Below are positions 1 to 11,929 of a stretch of DNA of 64,000 nt, one piece after another. Source of the stretch: Mugil cephalus (lineage: Eukaryota; Chordata; Actinopteri; Mugiliformes; Mugilidae); NCBI RefSeq assembly GCF_022458985.1, contig NC_061774.1, positions 21,856,697-21,920,696 of the forward strand, read 5' to 3'. Under the pieces are notes generated by a model, which saw nothing but the letters and a program-made list of their open reading frames with translations, had not been told where the DNA came from and did not search any database. Both the position numbers and the translations under genes were made by a program. Position 1 is the first letter of the stretch, and the number at the start of each line of letters is the position of its first letter.

Positions 1-985
1 TGTCTGCAGGCATGCAAAAGATGCTGTAAATTAAGAATTCTTTCAAAAATATAAATAGTGAAAGTCAGTGATTCTGTAGGACCGTATACTCAGTGGTCGG
101 CCAAGGAAGGAATCGAGTTTATTTCCCTTTGAAATCAGAAATCAGAACATGTTCAGCAGTGCCCTCAGCTCAGAACTGGCAGAAATCAGTGGGACCCAGG
201 TACAACAATCTACTCTCGGGAGACGTCTGGCCAGAAGTTGTCTTCACGGAAGAGTAGCAGCAAAAAATCCATCCATCTGACATGGAACCAAGGCCAAGAG
301 ACTCAACTATGCAAGAAAACATATGAACTAAGGTGCAGACAAATGGCAGCAGGTGCTCTGGACTGATGGGTGAAATTTTAATATTTGTCTGTAGTAGAAG
401 GCAGTTTGTTCACCTGCTCACCGAAGGGCTAAGGTAGAATAATGAGTGTCTGCAGGCAACACTGGAGCATGGCGAAGGTTCCTTGTAAGTCTGGGGCTGC
501 ATTTCTGCAAATGGAGTTGGGGATTTGATCACGATTAATGTTGTCCTCAATGCTGAGAAGTACTTATCCGTCATGCAGTACCATGAGGGAGGTGTATGAT
601 TGGCCTCAAATGTATTGTGCAGCAGGACAAAAAGTCAGCCAAGATCATTAAAAACTTCAGCATAAAGAAGAACAAGTCCTTGAAGTGCTGGCATGGCTCC
701 CACAGAGCCCTGATCTCAACATCATCGAGTATGTCTGGGATTACATGAACAAACAGAAGGATTTGAGGAAGCCTACATCCACAGATGATCTGTGGTTTGT
801 TCTCCAAGATGTTTGGAACAATCTACCAGCCCTGTTCCTTCAAAAACTATGTGCAAGTCTGCCTAGAAGAAGTGATGCTGTCTTGAGAGCAAAGGTTGGT
901 CACACCAGATATCGATTGGATTTAGATTTCTCTTTTGTTCATTCACTGCATTTTGTTAAATCGTTAAATTAACTATTAACACTTC
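1..985 (+). mobile_element. Degenerate Tc1/mariner transposon
   Basis: Broken + strand reading frames match Tc1 transposase in order: HGRVAAKNPS near 245-275, RLNYARKHMN near 303-330, a VLWTD-like block near 355, and WLPQSPDLNIIEYVWD at 694-741. Stops and frameshifts show that it is inactive. The left end lies outside the window. Confidence 0.8.
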
Positions 986-1451
986 CATTTTTTAAAGCAT
1001 TCTTACAGCATGTCTTCACACCTAACTCAGGATCATATTACCTAATTCATGACTTATTGGAGACTCTGGCATCTCAAAGAGGGAACATGGTTTTGGCATC
1101 GTCGTAGATATGTGTCAAGTGACCGCCTGCATGCAGTAGAACTGATCAATGTGCTTTTTCTTCCTTTACTTCACATGTGTGCTACTGAACTGGAGCAAGG
1201 ATGATAGAATTTATAATGATTTATCATAATAATGATCCTCAGTGTAGATATCATCACAGTTTTCCACAAGTGTTTTGCCTGTACACTGGAGTATGTAACG
1301 TCAGCTTCATCTAACAATCAGAGAGAAACATAATACAAATCTTTAACTCTGTGTTTCTGTACAGACACTTTGTTCTGCTACTACTAATACAGAATAATAG
1401 CAGGTGAGCTTTATCGCTGTGTCAGTTTTATAATATTCATCTCGACCTTGT

Positions 1452-1560
1452 CATGCATTCAACTTGACTCTTACTGCAGGAGTGAAACACAAGTTAAAGC
1501 ACAGGTCATAATCCTTCCTTCACCAGCTGCAGCTGCTGCAACACAGAGAGATGGAAAGAG
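1452..1560 (-). repeat. Partial inverted copy of unclassified repeat A
   Basis: The reverse complement matches the core of the repeats at 6385-6850 and 8853-9360, including GTTGCAGCAGCTGCAGCTGG and the following GGATTATGACCTG. Confidence 0.7.
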
Positions 1561-1977
1561 AAGTAAATGGATCGCTGCATTACGAAGAAACAATGGAATC
1601 CAGGGACAGAAACCTGGTGTTTTGGTTCACATTTCGTGTCAAGTAATATTAATGTAAGCTGTATTTTTTGAACGTCTGGAGGGCTATCAGATAAGTTTAT
1701 CGATGTTGTTTTGGCGTAGGTACAGCCGACAGTGACTATTTCAGTTCCAACAATAAAACAGTAAACGGAATGTTTGTGATCACTTCTCGTCATCTTTTTA
1801 ACATCCGGATGGACGCTGCAGTATTGTTTGGCTATGTTACTAATGTTACTTCTCAGTAAAGCTCTTAGCATTCACATAGGCGATCCACAAGTACCAGAAC
1901 TTTAGTATAAGTATAGTATTTCCCAGTGTTCAAATGAGGCCAATATAAATATCAGGATAACAAGCCAATATTTATGG

Positions 1978-2004
1978 ATCATTTGTTATTTGATAACAAA
2001 TGAT
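1978..2004. repeat. Perfect 12-bp inverted repeat, 3-nt loop
   Basis: ATCATTTGTTAT (1978-1989) and ATAACAAATGAT (1993-2004) are exact reverse complements around a TTG loop. No associated gene. Confidence 0.8.
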
Positions 2005-2202
2005 TTCGTATTTGATCTAATAATCTGCATTTTCCTCAGTCTAGCTGGATTTTATGCTACATTTGACCATGTTTTTGTTTTAAATGCACTAAATTGCTGG
2101 ACATTTGAATGGACTTGGAAAATTGCCTGTGAATGGCGGAAAAATGCTGTCACATGGTGATTTTATTTTTAGGTAAACACAGCCAGGAGGAGGCACACAG
2201 TC

Positions 2203-2290
2203 AATAAAATCATAAAATTTATATCACTGTGAAGCATGCACTCAGTGTCTGACAAGAAGTAGTTATAAAATCAACTACGGAAAGCAGGCT
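2203..2290 (+). repeat. Dispersed repeat B, copy 1
   Basis: Shares AAAATCATAAAATTTATATCA plus about 60 diverged bases ending in GGAAGCAGG with 3517-3608. Class unknown. Confidence 0.6.
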
Positions 2291-2938
2291 ACGTCATGTT
2301 GAATCATTATTTGGGGGATTTTTGTTACAGGTTAGTGCTAATGCTAACCGCTAGCCAATGGAATTTTTTCGGGGGTGTCCAAACATTTACTACGTTACTC
2401 TCCACAGTGGGTCAGCTTACTTCTTGTAATATCTTTGTTGGAGAGGCTTCACTTCAAAAAGACGGACCAGACTTCATCCCCTCTGTGTCCTCCTGAGGTC
2501 AAATCGTCCATCCAGTGAGTGAGAGTTTAGGGGTCGTTGAATATATATTACCATCATTCAGAGTCAACCTTTTAAAATAACACTCGCGTTCTTGGAGAGT
2601 AAGTGTATTTGTATATTCTCTAAAATGTGTGTTTTGCATGTCCATTCTTGCCAAGAATGTCTGTTGAAATATGCTAACAGGCTAAAGCATTTGAGATGTT
2701 TAGCCTCCAGCTAATCCCCGCCCCTCAAATACGTCACACTGTTTACAAACTGTGAAGGGGTCCACTGAATCTCTAATAACACTTGAATTACAGTACGTTA
2801 ACAGGCTATTTTCGAATTTTGACAAAATAATTCCAAAAAATAACAATCCCAAAACCCGATGTTGTTGTCCGTAGACCGAAAGCGCGCAAAATGAGAATGT
2901 AGAATGGAGAGCAGGAGAGAGATATTAACAGTAGCTAA

Positions 2939-2974
2939 TTAACGGTCATTAACGGTCGTTAACGGTCGTTAACA
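2939..2974 (+). repeat. Tandem 10-bp repeat TTAACGGTCG
   Basis: Three to four units of TTAACGGTC(A/G), in an otherwise gene-free stretch. Confidence 0.8.
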
Positions 2975-3516
2975 GTAATGGTCAAGGGTGCACACGGTAA
3001 ATAATATTACTTTACTCTGGGTTAAGTTTGTTTATGATGAAAATGATACCGAATGGTTTGTGGTGTGAAACGTTAATTTCAAAATAATAATAGATCCCTT
3101 GGATTACATTACTGTCTATGAGCTAGACAGCTTGCGCTTGGATGTTAACAAATTTCGGTTCTGTTCCTAAGATACCACAAGAGCTTGAATTTAACGTAAT
3201 TGGTTCAGTAAGTAACTGTGTTTGTGTTTATAATTGTGTTAAGCGGCGTATTTTGATTAGCGTACCAGGTTACTCGAGTTCATTTTTTAGGTTGTGCCAA
3301 ACTTCAGTTTAGTGAAAGAAATTAAGGGAGGTAATCAAATATTGTAATATAGTCTAACTGAGTTGGATGTAATACATGCTTTGAATAATTGGAAAATCCA
3401 CTGTCTCTCATGACAGATATTCATTGAGACTGTCTTCTCCTCGTTTTAGTTTTCACGGTATTTAATGAAGATGTTTCATCAGCGTGTACAGAAGAATAAC
3501 TCCATAAAGTCATCAT

Positions 3517-3608
3517 AATAAAATCATAAAATTTATATCAGTATGAAGCGTGGACTCACAGCGTGACTGACAAGACTTACTTATAAATTCAGCTTCGGGA
3601 AGCAGGAA
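3517..3608 (+). repeat. Dispersed repeat B, copy 2
   Basis: Second copy of the 2203-2290 repeat in direct orientation, about 80% similar by eye. Confidence 0.6.
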
Positions 3609-3806
3609 GATAGAAGATAGAATACCTACCATTTAAAAAATACGTTCCTATGCATGCGTATCTCACCTTCATATTTATGAACCTCATACCATACCAGAAT
3701 CGTGTTTTTAACAAAGGGATTATGTGTTGTGTAATTGTAATATGTGTAATTCTTTTAATTTAGCTGAGTATGAGTGGTAGATAGGATGTCGTATTTCCTT
3801 CCATAC

Positions 3807-4166
3807 TCATCCAGGACCGTGGCATTCCCTGTGAGAACCACCAGGAGGCAGTAGTGAATTGAGCAGCCCAAATAAGCACCATTGGAGGTTTGGGAGTTTC
3901 AACCCACCTCTACCATTGGGGAGATAAAGCAAAGATAAGCGAAGTCTAGCATGTCTGTTGTTCCAAATGAAATTACAGAACATGCTTTTGTTAATCCGCC
4001 CTATCGTGGAGACTGGTAACATCGACCATCTATTGATAGATTCAGAAACTGACTCTATCACTGGATTGTAATTTGTCTCTACTAAATCGTCAGTTTTAGG
4101 GGTAGTCTCATTTATTCTAATGCCTGTAGGGGAGACAGGGGATGATAGTAACACTAAACTAGGCAA
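3807..4166 (-). mobile_element. LINE (L1-type) ORF2 fragment
   Basis: The minus-strand frame contains FCNFIWNNRHARLRLSLLYL followed by PNGRGGLKLPNLQW. This is the typical post-RT block of fish L1-like ORF2 (FIWN then RGGLxLPN). The N-terminal flank is deleted or rearranged, and only a short fragment remains. Confidence 0.75.
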
Positions 4167-4486
4167 GTTTTTTCATACAGAAAGTGCTTGTAATCTTTAC
4201 TCAGGCCTTTTCAAGTAATATTTACTTGCTAGAACTCCTTATTTTTTTTTTAATGAAAAATATACAAGTAAATTGCACTGACAATACTCAACTACAGATT
4301 GTAACTTTCACTCAGATTACCATCTAACAGTAACTGCAAATGTTGCATCTAATTACAAAACCCAAGTAAACGTTTCTTTGTTTCCTACTCATCTTTTCTT
4401 TGTTACATTCTATGTAATTATTTATTATTACTAATTAATTAATATTTGTTATGAATGTATTAGTTAATATTAATCTAATTAAGTAA

Positions 4487-4504
4487 ATATATATATATAT
4501 ATAT
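4487..4504. repeat. (AT)n microsatellite
   Basis: Short run of AT dinucleotides in AT-rich sequence with no gene nearby. Confidence 0.8.
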
Positions 4505-6384
4505 TTACTATTCTATTTAATAATAATTCAATATTTTTCCCAAAACAAATATTTGCAGCTTAAGGGATGTTTGATAGACATTTTTAATTCACATTTGAAA
4601 TAGCATAGATATATTTAAAATATCTACATAACATTATGACCACAAACACATGGCCCTAGAACTTCTTGCTTGCAAATTTCAAAACAGTGCACATATACAT
4701 ATACATAGAGTACATACATCAAGGGAGTTCAGAGACTGTTAGAAAGCTCAAAAGTAAAGCAGTGTAGAATTTGAAAAATTAAATGCAGAATGACAAAGCA
4801 TCAACTGACACGTCCATCTCATGTTGTGGCACCTGAAACATACAAATTAAACATCTCAATATTATACCAAACCATACAAGTTAAACCTAATCATTACTAA
4901 TTTGATCTTACAGTGTGTCAGTCGTGGAGTCCAAATTAGCTATGCTCCGTAAAAATAAATAAATAAAAAAAATAATTCGCATTAATATTTGATTTTTTAA
5001 ATTAAATATAAATGTGCATTTTTTTTAAGAAATCAGAAAATTATACTTTCTAACGTTATATAACAAGTACATAACTAATAACATAACCTGCTGGTGTACG
5101 TGACGTGACATTATTGTTACACCATAGTTTACAAAGGGAAAGTTATTGATGGTAGTTCATAATAAATATAACAAAAATAAGCGAAAACAGTTCTCCAAAT
5201 TGTATAGTATAGACAGCAGAAATCAATAGATGCAACATCATGTTTCTGACTCTAAAATACATAAAATGTACCTTTTGAATAAATTAGATTTTGCTTTGAT
5301 GTTGCAATTTGCAGATGGTCCCTGAACACCTGACTCACAGTCGGCCGCGCACAGATCAATGCGTTCAGCACAGTTATGGCACATTTAAAACAGGTCGATG
5401 TGAAAGTGAGTGCGTGTACACGGAGACCGCGCAGTCGTCAGGTGCGAGTACGCACATCGTTTTTGTTTTGTGTTGTTTTGTTTGTTTGTTAGTTGTTTAA
5501 TTATACGTCATGGCAGCGGCGCCTGGTCGTTTTATTGTGTTCACAAATAGACATACAATCATAAAATCTGTTGTATCAGTATCAACAATTAAAAATTTCA
5601 AAGGACTTCAACTTCAGTGAGAGTGCCTCAGTCTTTCTCTTCAGCGCTGCTGAATGAGAAACATCTGAGTCACTTAAAATTGACGTTTTGTAACATCAGC
5701 TGATATTATACGCAGCACCTCAGCGTTTTGCACACTACGCCGCTAATATCATTTTTAACGCTGTTAATGTTGACATCACATGGCGCTGTTTTCATTAGTT
5801 TTTCGGGCTCCGCTGTGTTTTTCTGAGCAGCTTCTGCCTCAGATGATGTAGATTTATGTTTTAATCAGCGGTTTGTGTTGTTTCCTTAAACTTAATATCA
5901 CTGTTAGCGTGTCTGTGTTATGCTAGCGGGAGGTGCAGAGAGCTACAGGTGTGTTCAGGGTTTTTAATTCATATTTATTTGTTTTTCATTTTTAAAAGTG
6001 AGGACACATAATTACAGACAATCGCCAAGTAATGCACTACACGAAAACTGCTATTTTAAAGTAAAAGCGCTGAATTCGTATTTTTTTCTTTTTGTAGAAT
6101 TGATATAGATAATTGAAATAATAATTACAAGGCCAAAAAAAAAGGAAAGAAAAATAAAAGGTGTAAAATAACCTGTTGGATGAATGCTTCCTCAATTTTC
6201 CCCATGTGGTATTTTCTTATTTTTGTTTTTCAATGTACAGTATTTTATTCGGTGTTGTTATATAAGTAATGATACATGTGTTTTGAGCGATGATAAGTGT
6301 GTCGTATGGCAAATCTATGCACTGTTACTGTTGTACGCCAAAGCAAAAAGAAATTAAAAAAAAAAACGAATTACAAAAAAAAAA
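4505..6384. other. AT-rich intergenic stretch without recognisable gene
   Basis: Scattered short ORFs with no family resemblance. A slightly CpG-enriched patch at about 5,310-5,520 has no identifiable product. Poly-A/T tracts at 6,355-6,390. Confidence 0.5.
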
Positions 6385-6850
6385 AAAAAAGGTTATTTGT
6401 TGAATTTGCTGCTGCAGCTGCGTTATCGTTATAATATTATAATCTGCGTGGTTTATAAATATAAATATTTATTCACTTTTGGCTACAGGTGAATTTAAAG
6501 TCGGTAGGAGATAAATTTTAATTTTAATAAAATTAGAGTATTGAGCTATTGTTGCCTTCCGCTCTCTGTCTCGTTTTGACCTGAAGGTCCAGTCACCTCT
6601 GTGTGTTGCAGCAGCTGCAGCTGGTGGAGGACGGATTATGACCTGAGCTTTAAGGTGCGTTTCAATCCTGCAGTGAGAGTCAAGATAAATGCACGACTGT
6701 GTCAAGATGAATGTTTTAAAATTGCCACACAGCGAGGTGTTGTGTTGTGTTGTAGGTTGAAGACAGTGCTGATCTTTTGTTTACTGCCTTGGTTCCTCTG
6801 TTTTGAAGCGGTCACTAATATGCATTAATTAATTAATTCATTAAATGTGT
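6385..6850 (+). repeat. Unclassified dispersed repeat A, copy 1
   Basis: About 450 bp, collinear with 8853-9360. Both contain TCTGCGTGGTT, AAATATAAATATTTATTCAC, GTCCAGTCACCTCTGTGTG, the CAGCAGCTGCAGCTGG core, and end near GCGGTCACTAATATGCATT. No transposase-like frame. Confidence 0.75.
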
Positions 6851-8852
6851 CTCTCTGTTCTCACTGTCCTGTTGACCTTTAATTAACACAGTGCAAAATT
6901 GGTAAAATGTGCAGTCTTTTTTAAAATGTTTAAAGTGAAGGGCCAACACACTTTAAGAAAGACAAATGCCGACAAATCCACTGTATCAAACGTCAGCCTC
7001 CAAGCACATCGTTTGTGTAGTAGTGGCTCCATCTTGTGTTAGATGTTGGACATGTCAATACTGACAAGAATCAATGAAGAGTGTAAGATGTAGCTTTGAG
7101 CGAAGGTTTCTTTTGAGACAAAACAAGAAGAAACTTATCAAAGCCACGTTCACAGTCTAGGTGTGTGGTTAATGATACATATATTGTTACTGCAGTAATG
7201 TTGCAGGTATGAAAATCTAAATCCATCCTAAAAATCTGATTTTCCTGCAGTCTGAAAACAAGTAAATCCAGAAGCTTTGTCTCTTGGGTTAAACTTAGAC
7301 CTAACCCCATGTTCAGTAGAAATAACTTGCATGGACTGCTCTGTCTAAAGTGACTGAATGTCATATGTTTATGTTTAAAATTTTTAAAAGTCTGAAAAGA
7401 AACTTATAATATATTATTATATTTCAAGTACAAAAACAGTTCACTTAAAAAATACAAAGATGACATGATTATAGAAACTAAAATGATTACTGTACATACG
7501 TAAGTTTGGAGCAGGATGAAGTCATTGTGCAGAATTTGCCAACCCTGGGCGTTACTGCACTGAATTTAGAAAGTTTGCGATGAGGTGGCAGATTTGAGCT
7601 ACAACCTGTCCCAGAGGGGGGCGCCACTGCACTACTACGACCACCTGCCTATGAGGTGAACCTATGAACCATCACTGACCTGACATTTGCTCTTTATATT
7701 TTGAAGTTACTGTTCTTCCTTTTGAAAACATGAAGACACACACCCAGTGAAATACATTTCAAGTTTCTTTGATGAGATGAGAAAATTTCATATTGACACT
7801 ATTTATTGATTTCAGTCAGTTTGTCTTTTCAGTTTGTGATAATCATGAATCAAAGTCTAAAAATGTCCATAGGAAGCAGAAGGAGCTGAGTCAAACTGTT
7901 GTTTCTGATCAGTGTGTCCATCAAATATGTTACTGCACATGTCGAATAATAATAAGATTTTCATTATTAAAAAATAATACAAATATATCTATTCTAAAAT
8001 AACCACAATTCATGTTTGTGTCGCATTGAGGCAGCTGCAACCTCCGTCCAGCAGGTGTCGCCATAAAGCTTTTTAAAACTGAATGAAAACAGTTGTTCAT
8101 TAAACAATGCTACGAATAGTTATTAACTACTTAATTTCTTAACAAACTGGAATTAACTTTACAGCGAAAACACGCAGAAGTAATTTTACGTAGACAGGGG
8201 AAAGGCTCATTTACTTATTGGAGCATTTTATATTAAACGCGCCCTTTGATCGTTAAACAGACACTTCCATAACCGGAAATCAGCCAACGTCATCTTCAAA
8301 ATAAGTGTCCCCAAAGTGGATTTTCACATAATTAAATACAATCTCTGGGAAGAACGAGATTCACTTTAGTTTAAGAATATTATGAATTGTATATATTATG
8401 CTTTGACGTGAGTTTACTATTTAACTTTGTCTTGAGAATGTATTTTTAAATCGTAGGTATTTTATTTTGAAGTCTGCTTTTGCCTGAATTTACTCAATGT
8501 TTAACAATTAAACACGCGTGGTGGTGACGGCTCGAACAAGAAGCCGGGGCAACAGGTGTGAGTAAGTCTATCTCAAGTTTGTTGTTTCTAATTTATTAAT
8601 ATTATTGAACCGAATATTACTTTTGCTGCCTCTTGTACTGCGCGCTAAACAAAATATGCGGACACATTCCGAGAATATAAACGTGTATTCTCAAGTGGTT
8701 TGCGATACAGCGAACTCCATTCAAATATCCGGGATTTTAGTGTATTTCAAACAAAAACTCCAACAATACGCGGTAGAGAGAGAAAAAACACGAATAAGTG
8801 TTTTCCTCTGTGGATTTGGAGAAATTCGGCGTTAAAATTAATCCATATATCA
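6851..8852. other. Gene-free stretch between the two copies of repeat A
   Basis: No recognisable coding sequence. A GA-rich patch with CCGGAAAT and CAACGTCATC (about 8,273-8,294) resembles ETS/CRE sites but has no linked gene. Confidence 0.4.
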
Positions 8853-9360
8853 AAAAGGTCATTTGTTGAATGATCTTTCATTTCGGTCATTCGTCTTTCG
8901 CTGAGTTAACGTTATAATGTTACAGTCTGCGTGGTTAATAAATATAAATATTTATTCACTGGTGAATTAATAGTTCGTAGGAAATGAATTTTAATTCAGA
9001 AGAAGTCACTTTTTGAGAGTATTGTGCCAGTTGCCTTCCCCTCTGTGGCTCATTGTGACCTTAAGGTCCAGTCACCTCTGTGTGTTGCAGCAGCTGCAGC
9101 TGGTGAAAGACGGATTATGACCTGAAGTTGTGTTTCATTCCTGCATTGAGAGTCAAGTTAAATGCACGACCGTGTTTAAGATGAACGTTTTAAAAATTGT
9201 CACACAGTGAGGTGTTGTGTTATGTTGTAGGTTAAAGACAGTGCTGATCGCCTCTGTTTGGGTTAGTGTTGGTCGCCTCTATTGTGTATTGCCTTGGTTA
9301 TTGTGTGCTGAAGCGGTCACTAATATGCATTCATTCATTCATTAATTCACTGTCTGAATT
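8853..9360 (+). repeat. Unclassified dispersed repeat A, copy 2
   Basis: Direct copy of 6385-6850 with small indels, including an extra TGCATTCATTCATTCATT tail. Confidence 0.75.
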
Positions 9361-9589
9361 AATGGTGTGAAGGTGAACCGAGGGTCGGTTTCGTAGGTGG
9401 TTTAGTGCCGCTGTGGTGTTACATTAGTGGGAATAGTGCAGGTTTCGAGGTGAAAGGTGACTCTTCTCTGATTGGCTGACCGCCACAACCCCCCCACTCT
9501 CCTTCCATTGGTTCTTGTGCATGAATCCTCTAACTTCACCCCCCTCCTCTCCCCTCCCCTTTTTTCACCTCCCCTTCCCTTCTATAGCT

Positions 9590-10000
9590 GTCTCTCTAGG
9601 GGACGCATAAAAAAAACACTCTTAAGTCCCACAAAGTAAAAATAAAGATAAAGTAAAATATAAGTAAAATCGAGTACAATAAAAGAAATACAGAATTGAA
9701 CAAATGAACAAGAAATAGAGATGGAAGAATTTATATTATATACATAGCAATGATAATAAGATGCAATAGTGTCCATTAACGTTAATAACACAGAGTTATC
9801 TGTTCCAGAAAGTTTTTATACAGCCGGATAGATTAGGGTATAAATCACATCCTGTGGAGGAGATGGATCGTCCGTGATGGAGAGCAATTTGTCCAGTATC
9901 CTCTTGTCTCTCACTGAGACAAACGTCTCCAACACTCTATCAATAATGCAACCAGCCTGTTAGATCAATTTGTCCGATGTCCGTTTTCGCTGGACGTCAG
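9590..10000 (-). mobile_element. Retroelement 3'-tail-like relic
   Basis: An A-rich AATAAA/AGTAAA-laden stretch is followed by TTTTTATACAGCC and a block with GAGAGCAATTTGTCCAGTAT. This resembles the degenerate LINE-derived repeats common in teleosts. No open frame survives. Confidence 0.4.
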
Positions 10001-10207
10001 CTTGAGTGGCTACTAGAATGAAGCAAATCAAACCATGTATAGGGGAGAAAAATCAGCAATGAAACACTAACCTCAGGAAGAAGCCTCACTTGAATCCTGT
10101 TGTTGGATGATTAATTAAATTATATTTATAAAAAAATAAATATATATATTGTTTTTTCTATGATTATTGTCTTAATGTACAGCATGAAACCGATGTTCAT
10201 ATTGCTA

Positions 10208-10260
10208 ATGTGTGTGTGTGTGTGTACAAACAAAATTATATATATATATGTATTTTTTTT
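10208..10260. repeat. (GT)n and (AT)n microsatellites
   Basis: GT run at 10,210-10,225 and AT run at 10,238-10,250 followed by a T tract. Confidence 0.75.
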
Positions 10261-10790
10261 TTACTGTAAAATTACATTGAAATACTCACGCTAAGTAAAC
10301 AGAATTATATTCTTCAGTGACATGACAACAGAGATTACTGAATGAGAGGACACGGTCCAAAAATGTAAATATCTAACCATTCACATGCAAGATATAAAAT
10401 AGAAAACCTAGAACGAAGCTACAGGTTTCCTTTTGAAACCACGAGTCCATTTTCCTTAGTGAGTATAGTAAACTCTGTGTTGGTTAAATGTTAGGTTTGA
10501 CACAAATTCTGTTTCCAAAAGGGAAACATGAAAACTGCAAGCGGAAAGTTGAAAGTAAAACATAACTTCTTTGGACTTTACACATTTCCGTATATTATAG
10601 CTATAGAGGAATTTCTGCAGAAGTGGTTGCAGGTTTCAGCTCCTCTTGAATCTTTGGTGTAAACTGGACAAACCTACTACTTTCATAAATATTGCTGCCA
10701 GCGCAACCCCCTCACCTCCTCTAAATGCCCCATCTGAGAAACACCAGTCTTGGTTCTTGGGACAGTTTCACCCCACTTTCACCTGGTTGA

Positions 10791-10829
10791 TAAACCGACT
10801 GCACTTATTGCATAAGAGCAGTCGGTTTA
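10791..10829. repeat. 12-bp perfect stem-loop
   Basis: TAAACCGACTGC (10791-10802) and GCAGTCGGTTTA (10818-10829) pair perfectly around a 15-nt loop. Confidence 0.8.
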
Positions 10830-11361
10830 ATTGTTGCTATCTCTCACTCTCACTCCTCAGCTCACAGATTAGACATGTCCCATACTCTGCTGTGGTTCCC
10901 TGATTTAATCTAAATTCTGTGTGACCAGATCTTAAACATTTACTTAAAAAACTGATTTCAAACTATTTATCATCTCCTCGTTCTGGCACCCAAACAGTAG
11001 TTGGCGCTGTGTCTTTTTTTTTTTTTTTTGCCAGTTGGACTTACTGCTTCACTTTCAACAACGGCAAACTTTCACCAAATTTTTGGTCAAATTTCGAGTC
11101 ATAGAAATATCTGTAACCTTACCGATTTTTTTTATTGGCCCAAAACAATCAATTCAGAGAAGTCGAGAAAAACAATTTGAAGGACACTAGGATTTTATCA
11201 TTCTTATTACTATTTAGATCAAACTAACGACACAATTATTAACTTTTAAAACGACGGATTCCGTAATGAGTGGAAAGGACAACTTCCTCTCTGTTGTGCA
11301 GTTTTTTCCCCTTGATCAGCTTTTATCTTGTCTTGTCTAATCATCTCAGCTGACCGCACAG

Positions 11362-11374
11362 AGGTCGTAGGTCA
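11362..11374 (+). promoter_or_regulatory. DR1 / PPAR-RXR response element-like site
   Basis: AGGTCGTAGGTCA is a direct repeat of AGGTCA half-sites spaced by one base, with one mismatch to the canonical PPRE. It lies about 300 bp upstream of the candidate acsl1 first-exon promoter. ACSL1 is a well-known PPAR target in mammals, which makes the position suggestive, but a single 13-mer is weak evidence. Confidence 0.35.
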
Positions 11375-11686
11375 CTGAGGCAAAGGTGAGGAGGACGAGC
11401 CTCGGCTAGAGCCTGGTGGCTTCTGCAAGACACTTCGTTAGAGGAGTTTCCTTTCCCGTTCATCTTAAGCCTTAAAAAAGAGGCGTGTTTATGCACACTG
11501 CAGCTGTGGTTTTACTGATGTTGTGCACGCGGGGGGGAAAAAAAATAACCCACATCCCGTGTTTTGGTCCCACAGCCTTCACTATCTCATGGTCAATGGA
11601 TTCATTCATTGATTGCTTACAAGCCATTGAGTCAATCAGACTGACCGTCTTGCTGCGACCAATCAGAACGCTCCCTGGAGCCGGTC

Positions 11687-11857
11687 TGACCTTTGATTGG
11701 TAGATTAGCTATAGTTACACATCACCTGAATCTTAATATGTGCCAGTGTTTGGCTGCAGTTGTATTTCAGTGTGTTGCTGTAGCAGCAGCAGCAGCAGCA
11801 GTAACAACGACATATCCCAAGGTCGCTGTCGTTGGATGTGCAGCCTCCTCCGAACAG
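11687..11857 (+). promoter_or_regulatory. acsl1: Candidate acsl1 promoter and noncoding first exon
   Basis: Inverted and direct CCAAT boxes (CCAAT 11659-11663, ATTGG 11696-11700) sit about 35 bp apart. TGACCTTTGA (11687-11696) is a nuclear-receptor-type half site. Downstream sequence to a good donor (ACAG then GTTAGT at 11857/11858) could be a 5' UTR exon splicing to acceptors at 15286 (CTCTAG) or 15431 (CTGCAG) just ahead of the ATG at 15436. Mammalian ACSL1 also uses upstream noncoding first exons. No transcript evidence is available, so this is inference from motifs. Confidence 0.35.
11779..11800. repeat. (CAG)n microsatellite
   Basis: About six CAG units inside the candidate acsl1 first exon. 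Confidence 0.8.
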
Positions 11858-11929
11858 GTTAGTATGAAAATAATTTACAGGAACACACGAAGGAGCGCAG
11901 ACAGGTAGCCCTGCAGGAAGAAACATTAC

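Noticed and set aside
1506-1871. 121-aa minus-strand frame
   Set aside because: Overlaps repeat A core; no recognisable domain.
10646-10903. 85-aa frame as a gene upstream of acsl1
   Set aside because: No conserved motif and it overlaps a hairpin; no splice partner.
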